A DNA stretch of 64,000 bases from Prado023 sp963700395 (GTDB lineage Bacteria > Actinomycetota > Actinomycetes > S36-B12 > CAIYMF01). Below are positions 52,694 to 64,000 of this stretch, piece by piece. Positions within the stretch are counted from its first letter, which is position 1, and each line of letters opens with the position of its first letter. The stretch lies in contig CAVOXI010000004.1 in assembly GCA_963700395.1 (NCBI GenBank), forward strand, positions 197,848 to 261,847. The letters are read 5' to 3'. Under the pieces are notes generated by a model. The model was not told where the DNA came from. It did no database searches and worked only from the letters and a program-made list of their open reading frames with translations. The position numbers and the translations under genes are program-made.

Positions 52694-54469
52694 TCAGCGC
52701 CGGAACGCCTCGCGGAGGTTGACCACCAGGACCGCGATGGCCGCGGAGCCGAGGGCGAACCCCACAACGATGCGCCAGTCGTGCCACAGGAAGAACAGGG
52801 CGATCGCCGCCACGACGAGGAGAAGGAACCGCCCCATCACCGCGAGGAACTTCCCGCGGGCCAGGCCTTCGACGGACACGAGGAAGATCAGGCTGCCCAC
52901 CAGGACCTCCCACGCGTTGGCGCCAGCGGTCGGATGGATGATCTGGGCCAGCGTCCACAGGATCAGCGGCGTGCTCAGGACGGCCCACCAGGACAGCAGC
53001 CGAGCACGGGTCCCCTTGGCGGACTCGATGGGAACATTGCGGTGGCTGAGGTGGGCGTGCGGGTCCACCGAGGCGGAGGCGGCCACCACCGACATCGCCG
53101 CCGCCTCGTCGCGCAACCGGGTCTGCTCCCGACGCATGCCCAGCAGCCGCCGCTCCTCGAGGGCCAGGGCGCGCACCTCGGGGGAACCGGGGTAGCGGCC
53201 GGCAGCAGCCACCCTCAGGCTCTCCCCCGTGGTGGCGATGTCGACCTCGAGCTCCTCGAGGCGCGCGTCGATCTGTGCGGCCCGCTGGGCGAGGAGCTTC
53301 CCCTCGACGGCGGGGTTCGTGGCCACCTTGGCCAGTCCCGCCCAGCCGACGGGTCCGGCCCAGGAGGCGCGCACGGTGCCGTCGCGGTCGTAGCGCGGTC
53401 CGGCCGGACCCCGTTCCCCGCCGAGGCGGTCGCGGGTGTCATGGCCCCACAGCCCGCGGAACCCGCGCACCCAGGGGGTGTCCTCGTCGATGACCTCCGG
53501 GTACCAGGACTCGCCCTGCCCGGGGCCGATCGAGCGGCCATCACCACGGGCGTAGTCCACGTACGGGATCCCGACGCCCCTGGCCCCGGTCGACCACGGG
53601 GTGAAGACCCGCGCCATCCACCGGCCGATCCGAAGGAACCCGCTCTGCGTGGGCGGCTCCACCGAGATCAGGTAGTCACCGGGCAGGTAGGCCCCGGAGT
53701 GTGAGCCGGCACCGGCGAACACGACCGGGTGGCGGCCGTCGACGAGGGTGAGATCGGGGTCGTCCCACCGGCGGCGCAGGTCGTCCCCGACCTCGTCGTG
53801 GGCCGAGAACACGACCCATCGGGGGGCGGGCAGCCCCGCCTCGAGCTCGCCGGTGCCGTCGAGGTAGATCGTGACCTGCTCCCAGTCGGACTCGTGCTCG
53901 TTGACCCCGCCGAACGCCGATCGCCAGTTGTTGAAGGAGTAGAAGTACCAGTACTGGCAGATGAGCCAGTCGCCGTCGCGCACGACGCGGCCGTAGTACG
54001 CGGGACGGTCGGGTTCCAGGTGCGCCTGCTGGAGCAGGAAGGACTTCGCCGCGCTCCCGCCGGGCACGCTGCCGCGGAAGATCAGGGACAGGCGGTTGAG
54101 CGCGTCGATCAGCCGGCCGAGCAGCCCGACCGCAGCCAGGCGGCTGGCCCCGCTCAGCCGCGGCGGGCGGTCCTTGAGCGGGATGATGACCTTGCCCGAC
54201 TCGTTGCCGGTCATGATGCCCGACAGCGACGTCGCCTGGCCGCCGAGCGCCTCCTCCACCTGGGCCAGCAGCGTCGAGTCGAACGTCTCGGCGCCGGCCT
54301 CCATGACCGACTCCCCGTCGGGCAGCTCGGTCCACAGCGCGGCGTGCTCCACGTACTTGTGCACGGAGACGGGGTAGAAGTACTCGCCCTTCGTGAAGCG
54401 CACCACCGGCTCGAATGCGCGCAGGAGCGCGAGTCTGCTGTCCTCAGGGCTGGGAGGGGATTCCGGCAT
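52694..54469 (-). CDS. Vps62-related domain protein with C-terminal membrane helices
   Basis: A 591-residue protein. Residues about 15-330 resemble the Vps62/DUF946-type fold: FTKGEYFYPVSVHKYVEHAA, YWYFYSFNNW, EHESDWEQVTIYL, VVFSAHDEVGD and HPVVFAGAGSHSGAYLPGDY. A coiled coil at about 405-470 follows, and then four hydrophobic helices (about 505-590) anchor it in the membrane. The molecular role is unknown to me. ATG 54469 follows TACGAT (54477-54482) by seven bases (leaderless); an in-frame ATG overlaps that -10. It stands alone between the two ribosomal units. Confidence 0.75.
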   Translation of the reverse strand: MPESPPSPEDSRLALLRAFEPVVRFTKGEYFYPVSVHKYVEHAALWTELPDGESVMEAGAETFDSTLLAQVEEALGGQATSLSGIMTGNESGKVIIPLKDRPPRLSGASRLAAVGLLGRLIDALNRLSLIFRGSVPGGSAAKSFLLQQAHLEPDRPAYYGRVVRDGDWLICQYWYFYSFNNWRSAFGGVNEHESDWEQVTIYLDGTGELEAGLPAPRWVVFSAHDEVGDDLRRRWDDPDLTLVDGRHPVVFAGAGSHSGAYLPGDYLISVEPPTQSGFLRIGRWMARVFTPWSTGARGVGIPYVDYARGDGRSIGPGQGESWYPEVIDEDTPWVRGFRGLWGHDTRDRLGGERGPAGPRYDRDGTVRASWAGPVGWAGLAKVATNPAVEGKLLAQRAAQIDARLEELEVDIATTGESLRVAAAGRYPGSPEVRALALEERRLLGMRREQTRLRDEAAAMSVVAASASVDPHAHLSHRNVPIESAKGTRARLLSWWAVLSTPLILWTLAQIIHPTAGANAWEVLVGSLIFLVSVEGLARGKFLAVMGRFLLLVVAAIALFFLWHDWRIVVGFALGSAAIAVLVVNLREAFRR

Positions 54470-54476
54470 GAGGCGC

Positions 54477-54482
54477 ATCGTA
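54477..54482 (-). promoter_or_regulatory. -10 element, probable leaderless promoter of the Vps62-like gene
   Basis: TACGAT on the minus strand, seven bases before ATG 54469, identical to the hexamer before aspC. Confidence 0.4.
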
Positions 54483-54573
54483 GGGCCAGAGCACGGCGGC
54501 GGCACCGCCAGCGGGGTCGCCGGGACCCTGGCGTGCGTCGTGCCAGTGCCGACGTCACTGCGCGGTGCCCGAT

Positions 54574-54602
54574 TTGGAGGGGTCGCCCCACTGGTCTACC
54601 CT
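54574..54602 (+). promoter_or_regulatory. Promoter of rplJ-rplL
   Basis: TTGGAG (54574-54579), a 17-base spacer and TACCCT (54597-54602). Transcription would begin near 54609, leaving a leader of about 205 bases before rplJ. Confidence 0.7.
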
Positions 54603-54608
54603 TGAGGC

Positions 54609-54790
54609 ACCGAAGACCGTTGGTCGCTCCTTCCCGTACTCACGGGGAGGAACAGAAGGTCCCGCGCAGAGCGGGCGACCCACGCAGGTGAGAGCAGAAG
54701 TTCGGACATGAGGCGGGCCACCCGTCGCGCATCCGGCCCCAACGCCCCGCGCCTGCGCCGGGGCGTTCGTCATGTCGGGCCCGGCCGAGG
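54609..54790 (+). ncRNA. Ribosomal L10 leader-type 5' region
   Basis: The rplJ mRNA leader holds several pairings, notably AACGCCCC (54741-54748) with GGGGCGTT (54760-54767), a terminator-like stem, and the GAGAGCAGAAGTTCGGAC segment before it. In bacteria L10 binds such leaders to repress its own operon. I assign it by position, length and structure, not by a covariance search. Confidence 0.55.
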
Positions 54791-54813
54791 TCGACACTGC
54801 TCAAAGGAGAATC

Positions 54814-55650
54814 ATGGCGCGGAACCCCAAGTCCACCGCCGTCGAGGAGATCACCGAGGAGTTCCGCTCCTCGAGTGCGGCGGTCCTGACGGAGTATCGC
54901 GGCCTGACCGTGGCCCAGCTCAAGGAGCTGCGCCGTTCCCTGGGTGGCAATGCCACGTACGCCGTGGTGAAGAACACGCTGACCAAGATCGCGGCGAAGG
55001 ACGCCGGGGTCGAGGGTCTCGATGGCCTGCTCGCCGGCCCCAGCGCGATCGCCTTCGTCAAGGGCGATCCGGTGGCGGCAGCCAAGGGCCTGCGTGACTT
55101 CGCCAAGGCGCATCCGATGCTGGTCATCAAGGGCGGGTACCTGGACGGGAAGGTCCTGTCCGCCGCTGATGTCGCCAAGCTCGCGGATCTCGAGTCCCGT
55201 GAGGTGCTGCTGGCCAAGCTGGCCGGCGCGATGAACGCCTCGCTGCAGCAGGCGGTGTCGCTGTTCGCGGCACCCCTGGCCCAGGCAGCGCGCGCCATCG
55301 ACGCACTGCGGGTGGCCGCCGAGGCCGATCCGTCGCTGATCGGTGGTGCGGGCTCCGCCCCTGCTGCTGATGTTGCCCCCGAGGCGGTCGCCGAGGCACC
55401 CGCCACCGAGGCTGAGGCTCCGGCCGAGGCCACCACCGAGGCTGAGGCGACCGCCGACGCTGAGGTTCCGGCTGAGGCTCAGGCCGAGGTCACCGAGACC
55501 GACGCTGCTGCTGAGGTCATCGAGGCTGAGGCTCCGGCCGAGGTCACCACCGAGGCTGAGGCGACCGCCGACGCTGAGGTTCCGGCTGAGGCACCCGCCG
55601 ATGCCGCCACCGACGCTGCGGCCGCAGCCGAGGAGAACGCCGAGGGCTGA
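54814..55650 (+). CDS. rplJ: 50S ribosomal protein L10 with long acidic tail
   Basis: The core (about residues 1-175) is normal L10: TEYRGLTVAQLKELRRSL, YAVVKNTLTKIA and FVKGDPVAAAKGLRDFAK, plus the L7/L12-binding helix. Instead of stopping near 175 it runs on to 278 with an Ala/Glu/Thr-rich tail made of EAEAPAE and TTEAEATADAEVPAEA units. Two 71-base DNA repeats encode much of it. ATG 54814 has AAGGAGA six bases upstream. Together with rplL it forms the stalk operon. Confidence 0.95.
   Translation: MARNPKSTAVEEITEEFRSSSAAVLTEYRGLTVAQLKELRRSLGGNATYAVVKNTLTKIAAKDAGVEGLDGLLAGPSAIAFVKGDPVAAAKGLRDFAKAHPMLVIKGGYLDGKVLSAADVAKLADLESREVLLAKLAGAMNASLQQAVSLFAAPLAQAARAIDALRVAAEADPSLIGGAGSAPAADVAPEAVAEAPATEAEAPAEATTEAEATADAEVPAEAQAEVTETDAAAEVIEAEAPAEVTTEAEATADAEVPAEAPADAATDAAAAAEENAEG
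55408..55592 (+). repeat. Two 71-base direct repeats in the rplJ tail
   Basis: Copies at 55408-55478 and 55522-55592 differ at one base and are 114 bases apart, a multiple of three, so the duplication keeps the frame. They encode repeated acidic Ala/Glu units. A slippage or recombination origin is likely. Confidence 0.85.
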
Positions 55651-55708
55651 TCGCCCTTCGCAATCAGCCCCACCCGGCACCGGCCGGAAAACAGAGAGGA
55701 ACGCCATC

Positions 55709-56095
55709 ATGGCGAAGCTGAGCACTGAGGACCTGCTCGACGCGTTCAAGGAGATGACGCTGATCGAGCTCTCCGAGTTCGTCAAGCAGTTCGAGGACAC
55801 CTTCGGCGTCACCGCGGCCGCCCCGGTCGCCGTGGCTGCTGCCGGCCCCGCCGGCGGCGCCGCTGCCGAGGTCGTCGAGGAGCAGGACGAGTTCGACGTC
55901 ATCCTCGAGGATGCGGGCGAGAAGAAGATCCAGGTCATCAAGGAGGTCCGCACGCTGACCAGCCTGGGCCTCAAGGAGGCCAAGGACCTCGTCGAGGGCG
56001 CCCCCAAGGCCGTCGTCGAGAAGGTCAACAAGGAGGCCGCCGAGAAGGCGAAGGCCGCCCTGGAGGCTGCCGGCGCCAAGGTGTCCGTCAAGTAG
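55709..56095 (+). CDS. rplL: 50S ribosomal protein L7/L12
   Basis: The stalk protein, 128 residues: N-terminal dimerisation domain LLDAFKEMTLIELSEFVKQF, an Ala/Gly hinge at about 37-55 and the C-terminal domain FDVILEDAGEKKIQVIKEVR to GLKEAKDLVEGAPK, which recruits translation factors. AGAGAGGA lies upstream of ATG 55709. A hairpin terminator follows at 56162. Confidence 0.97.
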   Translation: MAKLSTEDLLDAFKEMTLIELSEFVKQFEDTFGVTAAAPVAVAAAGPAGGAAAEVVEEQDEFDVILEDAGEKKIQVIKEVRTLTSLGLKEAKDLVEGAPKAVVEKVNKEAAEKAKAALEAAGAKVSVK

Positions 56096-56161
56096 TCCAC
56101 GGCACCCTTCGGTCCCTCACGGGCCCGCTCGCGGGTCACGGCCCGCGAATCGCTCGCCACT

Positions 56162-56190
56162 GGGCGCATCCCCACCACGGGGGTGCGCCC
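56162..56190 (+). terminator. Terminator of rplJL
   Basis: GGGCGCATCCCC and GGGGGTGCGCCC form a 12-pair stem with a five-base loop, followed by AGTGTCATTC. From here to 56457 I see no gene or other recognisable element. Confidence 0.75.
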
Positions 56191-56457
56191 AGTGTCATTC
56201 CCACCCCGTTCCGGGCCCCGCCCACACCCCCCGAACGGGCGATTGCACACATTCGCAGCACTCGGGTACTTGACTCCGGGCGAGGGGGAAGGCACCCTGA
56301 GGTCGACGCATTGCGTCCAGGCGTGCGGTGTGGCCCTCGTGGTCACGCTCCGGCGGACGGTTCGAGGGGTGCGTGCAGGGGTCCCGCCACCCGCTGTCGA
56401 GCGGCGCGGACCACGGCACGCGAACGAGGAACCGCCTGAAGGCCCGCGCACCGGGAG

Positions 56458-56486
56458 TCGACAGCGGCTGCCCATTCGGGTACGCT
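56458..56486 (+). promoter_or_regulatory. Promoter of rpoBC
   Basis: TCGACA (56458-56463), a 17-base spacer and TACGCT (56481-56486). This is the best sigma-70-type match in the window. It leaves an untranslated leader of about 120 bases before rpoB. Confidence 0.7.
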
Positions 56487-56614
56487 GCTGCTTTGCGCTG
56501 TCCTTCACCCCCAGCCCGACGCTCCTTGAGTGAGCCATGCCCGCGGCCGCGCCGCGGGAGCTGGGGATCCGGAGAGCGTGCCGACCGCAGTGAACCGTCC
56601 TGGAAGGACCTGTC

Positions 56615-60101
<3,487 letters not shown>

Positions 60102-60106
60102 CCGGC

Positions 60107-60141
60107 CTGATCCGGACCTGCTGCCCGCCGGTCCGGATCAG
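60107..60141 (+). promoter_or_regulatory. Perfect hairpin in the rpoB-rpoC gap
   Basis: CTGATCCGGACC and GGTCCGGATCAG form a 12-pair stem with an 11-base loop, starting six bases after the rpoB stop and ending 49 bases before rpoC. No T-tract follows, so it need not terminate; it could be a processing or attenuation site. Confidence 0.6.
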
Positions 60142-60190
60142 CGCCGACACATAACGACGACGACCCGCACACGAACCTAAGGAACCCACC

Positions 60191-64000
<3,810 letters not shown>

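Overview
The window reads as chromosome of a high-GC Gram-positive bacterium (Actinomycetota). Support: strongly GC-rich third codon positions, frequent GTG and TTG starts, four-base ATGA/GTGA gene overlaps, and a core-gene order (menaquinone genes, 14-gene nuo operon, polyprenyl diphosphate synthase, yajQ, tRNA-Tyr, tRNA-Thr, tRNA-Met, rpmG, murB, aspC, tRNA-Trp, secE-nusG-rplK-rplA, rplJL, rpoBC) that I recognise from Streptomyces and relatives. I cannot fix the genus. pflBA, a formate/nitrite-type channel and KorAB point to a facultative or micro-aerobic life style.

Layout. 1-8.3 kb: end of an ABC exporter, then menB-menC-menD rightward and menG-menF leftward, a rhodanese and a DUF308 membrane protein. 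8.4-11.5 kb: pyruvate formate-lyase and its activase. 11.8-28.8 kb: a menaquinone-reductase-type flavoprotein followed by nuoA-N. 28.9-34.2 kb: trpB2, polyprenyl diphosphate synthase, a RarD-type permease, an unknown protein and a CoA-transferase/racemase. 34.2-36.9 kb: a 0.5-kb low-quality-looking polypurine stretch beside a CheB-CheR-PAS sensor gene whose 3' part is shredded. 37.2-42.5 kb: a universal stress protein, korAB and, divergently, a three-gene cassette of NuoB-, NuoC- and NuoI-like proteins. 42.6-49.6 kb: HAD phosphatase, yajQ, SDR, tRNAs, rpmG, FNT channel, murB, aspC. 49.7-64 kb: secE, nusG, ribosomal stalk genes and rpoB-rpoC, with rpoC running off the window. Two unrelated genes (TM2 protein, Vps62-like protein) sit between rplA and rplJ.

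How it fits together: menaquinone synthesis (MenF, D, C, B, G, the prenyl synthase and the reductase; menA and menE are not here) feeds complex I. Pyruvate formate-lyase and the formate channel, plus KorAB and its iron-sulfur neighbours, add oxygen-limited carbon and electron routes.

The most interesting biology is the divergent korAB / nuoBCI-like locus and a shared nested palindrome before menD and the prenyl synthase gene. An important caveat is nine single-base disruptions, all of the +1 type, in conserved genes including nuoG, rpoB and rpoC. They look like homopolymer sequencing errors, not real gene decay.
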